DNA from: Chloroflexota bacterium
Lineage (GTDB): Bacteria; Chloroflexota; Anaerolineae; J036; Brachytrichaceae
Assembly: GCA_021813225.1 (NCBI GenBank)
Contig: JAKALH010000007.1
Location: 1-19,593 of the forward strand
Length of the DNA: 19,593 bases
Direction of reading: 5' to 3'
Below are positions 1-7,529 of this stretch, one piece after another. The notes below the pieces were generated by a model, which worked only from the letters and a program-made list of their open reading frames with translations, made no database searches and was not told the origin of the DNA. Made by a program: the position numbers and the translations under genes. Positions within the stretch are counted from its first letter, which is position 1; each line of letters begins with the position of its first letter.

Positions 1-375
1 GTGCGGGTCGGGCAGGAAGAAGCCGCCCACCCAGGCAGGTGGCTCGCTGTCGCTGAAGCGGCGTGTGATGCGCTCCAGCCAGTGTGGGTCAAGCCGCACG
101 CCGGCATCGGTGCAGGCGATGAGCGGGTGCGCGGCGGCGGCGATGGCGAGATTGCGCCCGCGCGAGATATTCGCGCCGGGCGACTCGATGACTTTCAGCA
201 GGAAGCGGCACTCGGCGTGCAGCAGCGCAACGGTGTTATCGCGGCTGCCGCCGTCGCAGGCGACCACCTCATCGGGCGGGCGGGTCTGCGCGGCCAGCGA
301 ATCCAGCAGGCGCGGCAGCGCGTCGGCTTCGTTCAGGACGGTGAAGACGACCGTGACCGGGGCGTCATTGCTCAT
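1..375 (-). CDS. Family 2 glycosyltransferase, N-terminal part (runs off the window)
   Basis: The reverse strand from the ATG at 375 encodes 125 residues and continues past the window edge. The start reads MSNDAPVTVVFTVLNEADAL, the first beta strand and Asn-Glu of a GT-A nucleotide-sugar-binding fold. It is followed by the 'PPDEVVACDGGSRDNT' strand and loop (about residues 34-49), 'SRGRNLAI' (about 70-77) and the 'CTDAGVRLDPHWLE' stretch, where the DAG sits at the position of the family DXD metal motif. These are hallmarks of GT2 enzymes, which transfer sugars from nucleotide donors to lipids, polysaccharides or proteins. The substrate cannot be told. Its start overlaps the end of xpt by 11 nt (ATG at 375-373, xpt stop at 367-365), so the two are probably translationally coupled in one minus-strand transcript. 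The C-terminal half is outside the window. Confidence 0.85.
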   Translation of the reverse strand, partial: MSNDAPVTVVFTVLNEADALPRLLDSLAAQTRPPDEVVACDGGSRDNTVALLHAECRFLLKVIESPGANISRGRNLAIAAAAHPLIACTDAGVRLDPHWLERITRRFSDSEPPAWVGGFFLPDPH

Positions 376-949
376 GCGAATGCGCGAAGATAATGCGCCC
401 GCCGCGCATGTCGCTGATGAGCGCGAGCGACTCGACAGGCACATTCAACGACTGCAGCGCATCGCGCCCGCCCTCAAACGTCTTCTCGATAAGCGCGCCA
501 ACGCCGACGACCTGCGCGCCGGCGGCCCTGGCGATGCGCGCCAGCGCCAGGATGGTCTGCCCGGTAGCCAGGAAGTCATCGATGATCAGGACGCGCTCGC
601 CGGCCTGCAGGTACTCGGGCGAGGCCATGATTTCGACGTCGACCTTTTTGGTGTGCGAGGGCGCGGTAGTCAGGAAGACCGTATCGGGCATGGTGACCGG
701 TTTGGTCTTGCGCGCATAGACGATGGGAATGTTCAGCGCCAGCCCGGTTGTCAGCGCCGGAGCGATGCCGCTGATCTCGGCGGTCAGAATCTTGGTGGGG
801 CGTGTGCGCGCGAACAGGCGGGCGAACTCCTGCCCGCAGGCCATCATCAGCGCAGGATCGACCTGATGGTTGACGAACGAGTCGACCTTCAGGATGCCTT
901 CTCCCAGGTTGCGTCCATCGGCGAGGATGCGTTGTTCCAGTGCTTGCAT
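365..949 (-). CDS. xpt: Xanthine phosphoribosyltransferase
   Basis: This 194-residue protein has the length of Bacillus Xpt and resembles it along its whole length. It has the opening pattern LKVDSFxNHQxDP (here residues 20-32), the segment ISGIAPALTTGL (59-70), and the type I phosphoribosyltransferase PRPP-binding motif VLIIDDFLATGQT (120-132), with its two adjacent Asp residues. 'GIGxxIEKxFxxGRD' is present as residues 149-163. The enzyme makes XMP from xanthine and PRPP in cytoplasmic purine salvage; XMP is also the product of the IMP dehydrogenase encoded further along the window. The start is the ATG at 949, which has no Shine-Dalgarno sequence but a TATAAT box only 6 nt upstream, suggesting a leaderless message. 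The gene overlaps the downstream glycosyltransferase by 11 nt. Confidence 0.95.
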   Translation of the reverse strand: MQALEQRILADGRNLGEGILKVDSFVNHQVDPALMMACGQEFARLFARTRPTKILTAEISGIAPALTTGLALNIPIVYARKTKPVTMPDTVFLTTAPSHTKKVDVEIMASPEYLQAGERVLIIDDFLATGQTILALARIARAAGAQVVGVGALIEKTFEGGRDALQSLNVPVESLALISDMRGGRIIFAHSHEQ

Positions 950-955
950 AACGCC

Positions 956-961
956 ATTATA
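956..961 (-). promoter_or_regulatory. -10 element of xpt, leaderless arrangement
   Basis: The reverse strand reads TATAAT, then six bases (GGCGTT), then the xpt ATG. With the usual 6-7 nt between -10 box and transcription start, the message would begin at or next to the A of the start codon. No good -35 hexamer lies 16-18 nt upstream, and no ribosome binding site is possible in the six-base gap. Confidence 0.6.
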
Positions 962-1082
962 GGCGTGTCAAAGGAACCCGAAGACCGGTCAGCAGGGTAT
1001 TTTTTATAGGCAATGAATCACCGTAAATCTGACGAGTTTGGCGTTTCGTGCCTTATCGGCCTGTCCTCATCCGAATCTTAGG

Positions 1083-1097
1083 TATAATGCGTATAAT
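1083..1097 (+). promoter_or_regulatory. Tandem -10 boxes upstream of the S1 gene
   Basis: Two perfect TATAAT hexamers occur 9 nt apart (1083-1088 and 1092-1097), each preceded by G. They lie 28-42 nt before the ATG at 1125, with GAAGGA (1106-1111) as a Shine-Dalgarno sequence about 13 nt from the start. No convincing -35 hexamer is visible. The promoter faces away from the divergent xpt promoter, 120 nt off. Confidence 0.55.
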
Positions 1098-1124
1098 CTT
1101 ACGCCGAAGGAAACACACCTGAGT

Positions 1125-2378
1125 ATGGAGAGCCGAGATGTCCCCGGGAACGAAAAGCCCACCGAAACACAAGGGGACGATAATTTTGCAGCTTCGCTGG
1201 GCGAATTTTTAGCGCGCAGCGAGCGCTATGATCCGCCGAAAAAGAACCAGCTCGTGTCGGGTCGCATCGCGTCGGTCAATGACCGCGAAATCCTGATAGA
1301 CCTGGGAGCGAAGTCCGAGGGCATCGTGACGGGCAAAGAAATGGAGGCCCTGCCGCGCGACTTCCGCGCCACACTGGAAATCGGTCAGGAAATCTACGCT
1401 TACGTGCTGACGCCGGAAGACCGCAACGGCAACGTTGTCCTGTCCCTGGCCAAGGCCATCAACGAGCGCGACTGGCGCACCGCCGAGGATTTGTTCAAGA
1501 ACCAGGAAGCGCTGGAGAGCCACATCGCCGGGTTCAACAAGGGCGGCGTGATCGTCAAGGTCGGGCGTCTGCGCGGCTTCGTCCCCGCGTCGCAGTTGAG
1601 CATGCCGCATCAGCGCATGATGGGCGACGACAGCCAGCCCCCCGAACAGCGCTACCAGAAACTGGTCGGCCAGCCGACGTACGTCAAGGTCATCGAGATT
1701 GACCGCGAGCGCAACCGGCTGATCCTGAGCGAGCGGGCCGCCTCCAAAGAGGCTCGGGCCGCCCAGAAGGATAAGCTGCTCAGCGAGATCGATGTCGGTT
1801 CCGTGGTTGAGGGCGACGTCAGCAGCGTCAAAGACTTCGGTGTGTTTGTCGACCTGGGCGGGGCCGACGGAATGATTCATCTCTCCGAGTTGTCCTACCA
1901 GCGTGTGAAGCACCCTGGCGAGGTGGTCAAGGAAGGGGATCACGTCCGGGTCAAGGTCATCAGCGTTGATAAGGAAAGCGGGCGCATCGGGCTGAGCCTG
2001 AAGTCGCTGCAGACCGATCCGTGGAGCGATCTCGACAAGCGCTATCGCCCCGGCCAGTTGGTCGAAGCGGAAGTCATCAAGATTCACCCCAAGCACGGCG
2101 CTTTTGCGCGGCTGAAGGATGACGAGGCTATCGAGGGCCTGATTCCCCTGTCGGAACTGAGCGACAAGACGGTTGTCAACCCGCGCGAGGTGCTCAAAGA
2201 AGGCCAGATTGTGACCCTGCGCGTGATGCGCGTGGAACCGGAACAGAAACGCATCGCGCTCAGCCTCAAGCGCGTAAGCTGGGCTGAATATGCCGATCTG
2301 GACTGGCAGTCCGAACTGTCCGGCGGCGAGGAAAGCAAAGGCCCCGGCAGCGGCACCGAGCAGACAGCGAACGAGTAG
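1125..2378 (+). CDS. rpsA: S1-domain RNA-binding protein (ribosomal protein S1-like, four S1 domains)
   Basis: The 417-residue protein begins at the ATG at 1125. The open frame extends upstream, but that part lies over the promoter boxes. It has four S1 (OB-fold) repeats: about 41-109 (NQLVSGRIASVNDREILIDLG), 127-203 (divergent, with GRLRGFVPASQLS), 223-294 (VGSVVEGDVSSVKDFGVFVDLG, ending GRIGLSLKSL) and 308-383 (PGQLVEAEVIKIHPKHGAFARL, ending RIALSLKRV). The third and fourth best match the consensus, as in the RNA-binding repeats of S1. The tail 395-417 is acidic and Gly-rich, probably disordered. Four-repeat S1 proteins are usual outside Proteobacteria, where they bind mRNA and sometimes the 30S subunit; whether this one is a true ribosomal protein cannot be seen. 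It is a single-gene unit ending at a strong terminator. Confidence 0.88.
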   Translation: MESRDVPGNEKPTETQGDDNFAASLGEFLARSERYDPPKKNQLVSGRIASVNDREILIDLGAKSEGIVTGKEMEALPRDFRATLEIGQEIYAYVLTPEDRNGNVVLSLAKAINERDWRTAEDLFKNQEALESHIAGFNKGGVIVKVGRLRGFVPASQLSMPHQRMMGDDSQPPEQRYQKLVGQPTYVKVIEIDRERNRLILSERAASKEARAAQKDKLLSEIDVGSVVEGDVSSVKDFGVFVDLGGADGMIHLSELSYQRVKHPGEVVKEGDHVRVKVISVDKESGRIGLSLKSLQTDPWSDLDKRYRPGQLVEAEVIKIHPKHGAFARLKDDEAIEGLIPLSELSDKTVVNPREVLKEGQIVTLRVMRVEPEQKRIALSLKRVSWAEYADLDWQSELSGGEESKGPGSGTEQTANE

Positions 2379-2412
2379 TCACGTCAATTGCCCGGCCAAC
2401 AGAATATCGAAG

Positions 2413-2453
2413 ACGGCGGCTCCCCAGGTGAAGCTGGGGTTCCGCCGTTTTTT
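2413..2453 (+). terminator. Rho-independent terminator of the S1 gene
   Basis: ACGGCGG (2413-2419) pairs with CCGCCGT (2442-2448), and an inner stem CCCCAG (2422-2427) pairs with CTGGGG (2434-2439) around a six-base loop. A run of six T follows (2448-2453). It lies 35 nt after the S1 stop codon. Confidence 0.9.
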
Positions 2454-2584
2454 GTTATGCTCACTGGAATGAACAGGCTATGCTCATGTAGTTCTAACAT
2501 AGCGCCGTTAAAACAACGGACAAGGTCCCCCGTCGCCGCCCCACAGCCGTATGACCGTGAGGTACTGAGTGGTAATGGATTGGG

Positions 2585-2614
2585 TTGGGTCGTTGGATGG
2601 TGGTGTATGATAAT
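2585..2614 (+). promoter_or_regulatory. Likely clpC promoter
   Basis: TTGGGT (2585-2590), an 18-nt spacer and GATAAT (2609-2614, within TATGATAAT) form a fair sigma-70 type promoter about 85 nt before the clpC start. The gene-free stretch 2379-2698 holds the S1 terminator, this promoter, the leader hairpin at 2646-2666 and the ribosome binding site AAGGAGA (2684-2690). Nothing else was recognised there. I looked for CtsR direct repeats and a CIRCE inverted repeat and saw neither. Confidence 0.4.
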
Positions 2615-2645
2615 TCTGGAGTGGACAGAGGGGAATGTGGTTTTC

Positions 2646-2666
2646 GCTTTTTCCGCAGGGAAAAGC
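2646..2666 (+). other. Hairpin in the clpC leader
   Basis: GCTTTTTCC (2646-2654) and GGGAAAAGC (2658-2666) form a nine-pair stem with one G-U pair and a three-base loop (GCA), 17 nt before the ribosome binding site of clpC. It has no following T run, so it is not a terminator; it may stabilise the message or be a protein or temperature-sensitive site. Confidence 0.4.
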
Positions 2667-2698
2667 CTTCTGCCCACTGAAGTAAGGAGAAGTACGCT

Positions 2699-5257
2699 GT
2701 GGCGAACAAACTGGAGCGATTTACGCAACGCGCGAGGCGGGTGCTGACCCTGGCGCAGGAGGAGGCTGAACGCCTTTCGCATAATTACATTGGGACGGAA
2801 CACCTGTTGCTGGGTTTGATCCGCGAGGAGAACGGCGTCGCCGGCAGAGTCCTGCGCGACCTGGGCGCGAAGCCGGAGCGCGTCGCCGAGATGGTCGAGC
2901 GCATGGCCGGAGTCGGGCGGCGCACGCCGGCCGGCAAGCTCGACCTGACCCCGCGCACCAAGCAGGTGATCGAGTACGCCGTCGATGAGGCGCGCAAGTT
3001 GGGCCACAGTTACATCGGCACCGAGCACCTGCTGCTCGGCCTGATCCGCCAGGGCGACGGCGTCGCCATTGATGTCATGCGCCAACTGGGTCTGACGACC
3101 GAGCGCATCCGCCGCGAGACGCTGCGCGCCGTGCAGCAGGAACAGCCCGAAACCGGCAAGTCTGCCGGAGTCGCGCCTTCGCCGCAGAAGAAGGAGCGCG
3201 CCAAGACGCCGGCGCTGGACCAGCTGGCCACCGACCTCACGGCGCTGGCCGAGCAGGGCAAGCTCGATCCCGTAATCGGCCGGCAGACCGAAATCGAGCG
3301 CGTCATCCAGATTCTGTCGCGCCGCACCAAGAACAACCCGGCGCTGATCGGCGAACCCGGCGTGGGCAAGACCGCCATCGTGGAAGGGCTGGCGCAGCGC
3401 ATCGTGGAAGGGCAGACGCCCGAACCGCTATTGAACAAGCGCGTGATGCAGTTGGATGTCGGCTCGCTGGTGGCGGGCACCATGTACCGCGGCCAGTTTG
3501 AAGAGCGCCTGAAGAAAGTGATCGAAGAAGTCAAGTCCAGCGACACCATTCTTTTCATCGACGAGGTGCACATGCTCGTCGGCGCTGGCGCGGCGGGCAG
3601 CAGCGTGGATGCCGCCAACATTCTGAAACCGGCGCTGGCGCGCGGCGAACTGCAGTGCATCGGCGCGACGACGCTGAACGAATACCGCAAGCACATCGAA
3701 AGCGACGCCGCGCTGGAACGGCGCTTCCAGCCCGTCTATGTCGACGAGCCGACGCCCGACCAGACCATCGAGATCCTGAAGGGCGTGAAGGGCGCCTACG
3801 AGGCCCATCATAAGCTGCGCATTTCGCAGGATGCGGTCATCGCCGCCGTGCAGTTGTCCTCGCGCTACGTGCCGGATCGTTTCCTGCCGGATAAGGCGAT
3901 TGACCTGATCGACGAGACCGCCGCGCGCGTGCGCATGTATAAGTCGCCGCAATCGGTCAATCTGCAGCGCGCCTTCCGAGAACTGCGCATGGTGCAGAAA
4001 GAGCGCAACGAGGCGATGGAGCAGGCGCGCTACGACGACGCCGCCACGCTGCGCGAACGCGAGCGCGTGGCGCTGGAGGAAATCGAATCGCTGCGCGCGA
4101 ATTTTGACCCGCAGACGGAAGGGCCGGAAGTCAGTCCGGAAGACATCGCCGAGGTCGTGTCGATGTGGACGGGCGTGCCGGTGACGCGCATCGCCGGCAC
4201 GGAGAGCGAGCGCCTGCTGCACCTGGAAGAAGCTCTGCACGAGCGCATCGTGGGCCAGGAGGAGGCCATTACCTTCATCAGCAAAGCCGTGCGCCGCTCG
4301 CGCGTGGGTTTGAAGGACCCGCGCCGCCCGATGGGTTCGTTCATCTTCCTGGGGCCTACCGGCGTGGGCAAGACCGAACTGACCAAGGCGCTGGCCGAAT
4401 TCCTGTTCGGCAGCGAAGAGGCGCTGCTCGTGCTCGACATGAGCGAGTTCATGGAGCGCCACACCGTCAGCCGGCTGGTGGGCGCGCCGCCCGGATACGT
4501 GGGCTATGACGACGCCGGCCAGTTGACCGAGACCGTGCGTCGCCGCCCGTATACCATCGTCGTGTTTGACGAAATCGAGAAGGCGCATCCGGAAGTCTTC
4601 AACATGCTGTTGCAGATCATGGAAGAAGGCCGCCTGACCGATGCGCGCGGCCGCAAGGTGGACTTCCGCAACACCTGCATCATCATGACCTCGAACGTGG
4701 GCGCAGAGATGATCAAGCGCGAAGCCCGCCTGGGCTTCGCGGCGCAGAAGGACGAGACCAAAGATGCGGAACGCCAGTTCAACGAGATCAAGGATAAGCT
4801 GCTGGCGCAGTTGAAGCGGTTGTTCCGCCCTGAATTCCTCAACCGCGTGGATGCGACCATCGTCTTTCACCCGCTTTCGCGCGAGAACATCGGGCAGATC
4901 GTGACGCTGGAACTGAACAAGGTGCAGAAGCGCCTTTCCGATCACAACATCAAGATCGAGGTGACGGAGCAGGCCAAGGATTACCTGGCGTCGAAGGGCT
5001 ACGACGCCGATTACGGTGCACGCCCGTTGCGCCGGGTGATTCAGAGCGAGGTGGAGGATATTCTTTCGGACGGATTGCTGTCCGGCAAGTTCCTCGACAA
5101 CTCCAGAATTCAGATCGGCCTGGCGGATGGCAAGCTGGACTTCAGCATGGTCGAGGAAGTGAAAGGCTCCACGGACAATGTGGAAATCAAGCCGGTAGAA
5201 GCAGGCGGAGAGGAAAACTCCGACAACCCGCTGTTCGAACAATTATTGCAGGGTTGA
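2699..5257 (+). CDS. clpC: ATP-dependent Clp protease, ATP-binding subunit ClpC
   Basis: The 852-residue AAA+ unfoldase starts at GTG 2699, 8 nt after AAGGAGA. Order of parts: double Clp N-domain (about 1-145, two YIGTEHLLLGLIR repeats at 30-42 and 105-117), D1 with Walker A GEPGVGKT (218-225), Walker B LFIDEVHM (285-292) and Arg finger near 341, a UVR/middle segment (about 430-460) typical of ClpC rather than ClpB, then D2 with Walker A GPTGVGKT (552-559), Walker B VVFDEIEKAH (621-630), sensor 1 TSNVG (664-668) and sensor 2 GARPLRR (773-779). LGF (678-680) is at the place of the ClpP-docking tripeptide, so it should feed substrates into ClpP in the cytoplasm. All catalytic residues are present. 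No mcsA, mcsB or ctsR lies beside it, unlike the Bacillus clpC operon. Confidence 0.97.
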   Translation: MANKLERFTQRARRVLTLAQEEAERLSHNYIGTEHLLLGLIREENGVAGRVLRDLGAKPERVAEMVERMAGVGRRTPAGKLDLTPRTKQVIEYAVDEARKLGHSYIGTEHLLLGLIRQGDGVAIDVMRQLGLTTERIRRETLRAVQQEQPETGKSAGVAPSPQKKERAKTPALDQLATDLTALAEQGKLDPVIGRQTEIERVIQILSRRTKNNPALIGEPGVGKTAIVEGLAQRIVEGQTPEPLLNKRVMQLDVGSLVAGTMYRGQFEERLKKVIEEVKSSDTILFIDEVHMLVGAGAAGSSVDAANILKPALARGELQCIGATTLNEYRKHIESDAALERRFQPVYVDEPTPDQTIEILKGVKGAYEAHHKLRISQDAVIAAVQLSSRYVPDRFLPDKAIDLIDETAARVRMYKSPQSVNLQRAFRELRMVQKERNEAMEQARYDDAATLRERERVALEEIESLRANFDPQTEGPEVSPEDIAEVVSMWTGVPVTRIAGTESERLLHLEEALHERIVGQEEAITFISKAVRRSRVGLKDPRRPMGSFIFLGPTGVGKTELTKALAEFLFGSEEALLVLDMSEFMERHTVSRLVGAPPGYVGYDDAGQLTETVRRRPYTIVVFDEIEKAHPEVFNMLLQIMEEGRLTDARGRKVDFRNTCIIMTSNVGAEMIKREARLGFAAQKDETKDAERQFNEIKDKLLAQLKRLFRPEFLNRVDATIVFHPLSRENIGQIVTLELNKVQKRLSDHNIKIEVTEQAKDYLASKGYDADYGARPLRRVIQSEVEDILSDGLLSGKFLDNSRIQIGLADGKLDFSMVEEVKGSTDNVEIKPVEAGGEENSDNPLFEQLLQG

Positions 5258-5279
5258 GGCGGCAGAAACCTGGCTTGTG

Positions 5280-5314
5280 AAAACCCGACAGGTCTGACAG
5301 ACCTGTCGGGTTTT
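5280..5314. terminator. Bidirectional terminator between clpC and the membrane glycosyltransferase gene
   Basis: AAAACCCGACAGGTCT (5280-5295) and AGACCTGTCGGGTTTT (5299-5314) are a perfect 16-bp inverted repeat with a three-base loop. The T-rich arm on each strand makes it work as a terminator both ways, fitting its place between two convergent genes. Confidence 0.9.
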
Positions 5315-5330
5315 CTGCTTGTTCGCCTTC

Positions 5331-6767
5331 TTACCGCATCGCCGGCAGGATGACGCGGAAGAGCAGGTGCGCATCAAGCGCGATGAAAGCCAGCAGCAGC
5401 GCCGCCCACAACCAGCCCTGCAGGCGCACTGCCAGCGCGTTGCGCGAGAAAACGAAGTGCCACCCCAGCGCCAGCGCCGTCCCGATCGGGATCAGGCCGG
5501 AATACAGGTAGCGCCCCTGATGCTGCACGAACTGCAGGTTGTACCAGATAAAGCCGAGCAGCGCGCCGAGCGCCAGCAGCGCCAGCATGTCGAGCGCCAG
5601 CGACTGCTCGCGCGTGAGCACCAGAAACGGAGAATAGATGCTGGCGCCGCTGCGGGTGGCCGTCTTGCCCTGCAGGCGCCGCCGCGCCGACAGCCCATGC
5701 AGCCACCACGCCAGGTACAGAGCGGTTGATACCACGGTGATGGCGAGGAAAAGCAGATAGAACCGCCGGTCCAGCACGATGCTCATCCAGCCGAACTGCC
5801 CCCAGAACGACTGGAAAGTGAACTGCGCCATGCGGCTGAGCAGGCCGCCCCAGCCGTACAGGCCGATCCATTCGGCAGTAGTGGGCTGCCCCGCCACCAC
5901 CTGATTGTGGCGCTGCAGGCCCAGCACATCCGTGCCGCCGTAGACCTGCAGGCCGTGTATCCACCACGGCAGCCCGATGACGGCGCTCACGAATATGACG
6001 ACCGCCAGCGCCCTGATGAGCTGTCCCGCCGGCTGCCGGCGATAGCCGCTGGCGAACACGGCGAACAGCGCAACCGGCAGCGCGAGATACGCCGTCACCT
6101 TGGTCAGAAACGCCAGCCCGACCGCGACGGCGAGCGCCAGGAGCAAGGGGGTAGAGGAGCGGGCAGGCGCAGGGGAGGAACTGGCGCGGTTGATATACAG
6201 CACGCACAGCCACACCGTAAGCGCGATGAGCGCCTCGGCCAGCGAGTCGTTGTCGAAGCCGGCCATCATGTACAGGTGTTGCGGCAGCAGGGCGATGAAG
6301 GCGGCGGCGAAAGCGGCAATCTGCGGATGCGCGGGGAAGATGGCGCGCACCGCCAGATACGAGAACAGCACCATCAGCCCGCCGACCAGCAGCGAGAACA
6401 GCCGCAGCGGGATGAGCGCGCCATGAAACAGCAGGAATACCGGCGCCGCCAGCGTATAGAACAGCGGCGGCTGGTGGTCCTCGTATTGCACGGCGTCCAG
6501 TGAGACGGCCGGGCGCGCGTTGGGCGGCGCAATCTGGTTGCTGATCAGGTCCTGGTTGTAGTCGCCCATCTGCAGCACGGGGTAGGCGCCGGTCTGCGCC
6601 AGTTGGCGCACGTAGTTGTAGTGCGCCGGCTCATCCGGCACCTGCCAGGGGGGAACCAGCACGGCGAACAGGCCGCCCAGGACGAAGTAGACGGCGAGGA
6701 TGGCGATGAGCGGCCATTCGACGGCGCGCGCGCGGGCGATGGTTGGTTGTGTCATGAGCTGATCCAT
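5331..6767 (-). CDS. GT-C type membrane glycosyltransferase (DUF2142/PMT-like)
   Basis: The 478-residue protein has about 11-12 hydrophobic helices (for example 18-40, 120-140, 150-168, 207-225, 252-270, 335-355, 388-408, 420-440, 450-470). The first outside loop holds VPDEPAHYNYVRQL (43-56), with the acidic Asp-Glu pair of GT-C enzymes (D45, E46). YEDHQPPLFYTLAAP (95-109) and VQHQGRYLYSGLIPI (414-428) fit the DUF2142/PMT-like families, which use polyprenyl-phosphate sugars on the outer side of the membrane. Acceptor unknown. The start at 6767 lacks a Shine-Dalgarno sequence; ATG 6755, four codons on, has a weak GGA before it and is an alternative. It follows the mazEF-type pair on the same strand by 44 nt and ends at the two-way terminator at 5280-5314. 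Confidence 0.8.
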   Translation of the reverse strand: MDQLMTQPTIARARAVEWPLIAILAVYFVLGGLFAVLVPPWQVPDEPAHYNYVRQLAQTGAYPVLQMGDYNQDLISNQIAPPNARPAVSLDAVQYEDHQPPLFYTLAAPVFLLFHGALIPLRLFSLLVGGLMVLFSYLAVRAIFPAHPQIAAFAAAFIALLPQHLYMMAGFDNDSLAEALIALTVWLCVLYINRASSSPAPARSSTPLLLALAVAVGLAFLTKVTAYLALPVALFAVFASGYRRQPAGQLIRALAVVIFVSAVIGLPWWIHGLQVYGGTDVLGLQRHNQVVAGQPTTAEWIGLYGWGGLLSRMAQFTFQSFWGQFGWMSIVLDRRFYLLFLAITVVSTALYLAWWLHGLSARRRLQGKTATRSGASIYSPFLVLTREQSLALDMLALLALGALLGFIWYNLQFVQHQGRYLYSGLIPIGTALALGWHFVFSRNALAVRLQGWLWAALLLAFIALDAHLLFRVILPAMR

Positions 6768-6811
6768 TGTTTGTAGCGGGGTGATGGTCTGTCTTGGAGT
6801 GTGGTCGTTCT

Positions 6812-7150
6812 TCAGATGCCTACGATTTCATTTAAGCCGACAACGACCCGATCCAGTTCCTCTTCTAGCGCTTGTCCTGCTCTGGCAGTCAGACGTTCGA
6901 CCGATAGCGTGCGTATCTGGCTGATCTTCGCCCACGACCGCTTCGGCAGCTTGGCGGAGTGAATCTCCAGCGTCAGTGGAAAACCGGCTGCCGGTTCCTG
7001 GCTGGTAATAGCGACTGCGATCACCGTTCCGGATCGGTCATTGAAGATGTCATTGCTGATGATGAGCACGGGACGTACACCAGCCTGCTCGTGGCCTCGC
7101 GCGGGGTTCAGATCAGCCCACCAGATGTCGCCTCTCAGTATTCGGGCCAT
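6812..7150 (-). CDS. mazF: MazF/PemK-family endoribonuclease toxin
   Basis: The 112-residue protein has the full MazF core: RGDIWWADLNPARGHEQAG (6-24), RPVLIISNDIFN (26-37), then the conserved strand VIAVAITSQ (43-51) and SWAKISQIRTLSVERL (72-87). MazF toxins cut mRNA at short sequences and stop translation unless bound by an antitoxin. Arg26, which follows the loop, and Thr49 are at the usual active-site places. Its start overlaps the antitoxin gene by 16 nt, the normal coupling of a toxin-antitoxin operon. The full length and conserved motifs suggest it is active. Confidence 0.92.
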   Translation of the reverse strand: MARILRGDIWWADLNPARGHEQAGVRPVLIISNDIFNDRSGTVIAVAITSQEPAAGFPLTLEIHSAKLPKRSWAKISQIRTLSVERLTARAGQALEEELDRVVVGLNEIVGI

Positions 7151-7377
7151 TGCGCCATCTCCAGTTCAAATCCTTCCTCCGCCATAGCCTGCTCTGCGCG
7201 AGGATTGAGTTTGGCGCATTCAAGCGCAAGGCGATTGCGGCGCAATTGAGCCAGTTTATCGCGCAACGCAACCTGGATTGCTTTGCTGCGATTCGCAAAG
7301 ATGTGCGATGCCACCAGTTGATCCAACTGTTCCAGCAGTTCGGTGTCGATGGTCACAGCTACCTTTGTCGTTGACAT
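7135..7377 (-). CDS. mazE: Ribbon-helix-helix antitoxin partner of MazF
   Basis: Eighty residues from the ATG at 7377, chosen over the ATG at 7413 because GGAGGAG (reverse strand, 7381-7387) stands just before it and because the upstream ATG lies inside the operator palindrome. The N-terminus, STTKVAVTIDTELLEQLDQL, is a beta strand plus helix typical of ribbon-helix-helix DNA-binding antitoxins, followed by FANRSKAIQVALRDKL. The acidic C-terminal end (EEGFELEMAQWPEY) is the likely toxin-binding tail. It should bind and silence MazF and repress its own operon through the palindrome at 7396-7416. The name mazE is given by position and role; the fold is closer to CopG/ParD-like antitoxins than to the AbrB-type MazE of E. 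coli. Confidence 0.85.
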   Translation of the reverse strand: MSTTKVAVTIDTELLEQLDQLVASHIFANRSKAIQVALRDKLAQLRRNRLALECAKLNPRAEQAMAEEGFELEMAQWPEY

Positions 7378-7395
7378 CCGCTCCTCCGCTGTTCC

Positions 7396-7416
7396 GGTAT
7401 GATGATTTATCATACC
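7396..7416. promoter_or_regulatory. Operator palindrome of the mazEF-type operon
   Basis: GGTATGAT (7396-7403) and ATCATACC (7409-7416) form a perfect 8-bp inverted repeat with a 5-bp spacer, 9 nt upstream of the antitoxin ribosome binding site. The reverse-strand arm contains TATGAT, a possible -10 box. Ribbon-helix-helix antitoxins normally bind such repeats. It lies 29 nt before the leader ORF and 130 nt before guaB on the other strand, so binding could affect both directions. Confidence 0.7.
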
Positions 7417-7445
7417 ACATCGTTACTGAAAGGAAAGAGGTGTAT

Positions 7446-7529
7446 ATGAGATGTCATCAATCCCTGTCGGTCTGCATACCGGGTCTGCCCTGTGCTACCA
7501 TCTGCGTGTTTGTGTTCGACAGTCCGTAA
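7446..7529 (+). CDS. Possible 27-residue Cys-rich leader peptide upstream of guaB
   Basis: A short ORF opens at the ATG at 7446, 5 nt after AGAGG in a purine-rich GGAAAGAGG stretch (7432-7440), a better ribosome binding site than guaB's own. It encodes 27 residues beginning MRCHQSLSVCIPGLPCATIC, with four Cys at positions 3, 10, 16 and 20 and a hydrophobic end. Its stop (TAA 7527-7529) overlaps the guaB ribosome binding site AAAGGAA (7528-7533), so a ribosome ending here would be placed at guaB. It may be a leader peptide coupling guaB translation, or chance. No homolog is recognised. Confidence 0.35.
   Translation: MRCHQSLSVCIPGLPCATICVFVFDSP

Noticed and set aside
950..1037. Purine riboswitch before xpt
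   Set aside because: The -10 box lies six bases before the ATG and no aptamer-like helix was seen upstream.
1038..1124. Upstream extension of the S1 frame to a TTG at 1038
   Set aside because: It would cover the tandem -10 boxes and has no protein similarity; the ATG at 1125 has a Shine-Dalgarno sequence.
2466..2479. 14-base match GGAATGAACAGGCT at about 2466 and about 9762
   Set aside because: About one such match is expected by chance in a window of this size; the second copy lies inside the small ORF coding for SLFIP.
2460..2698. CtsR or HrcA operator before clpC
   Set aside because: Neither the CtsR direct heptad repeats nor the CIRCE inverted repeat was found in the leader.
3428..5242. 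Long open frame of about 600 codons on the minus strand
   Set aside because: It is antisense to clpC, rich in His, Arg and Leu, and shows no domain; it is a shadow of GC-rich coding sequence.
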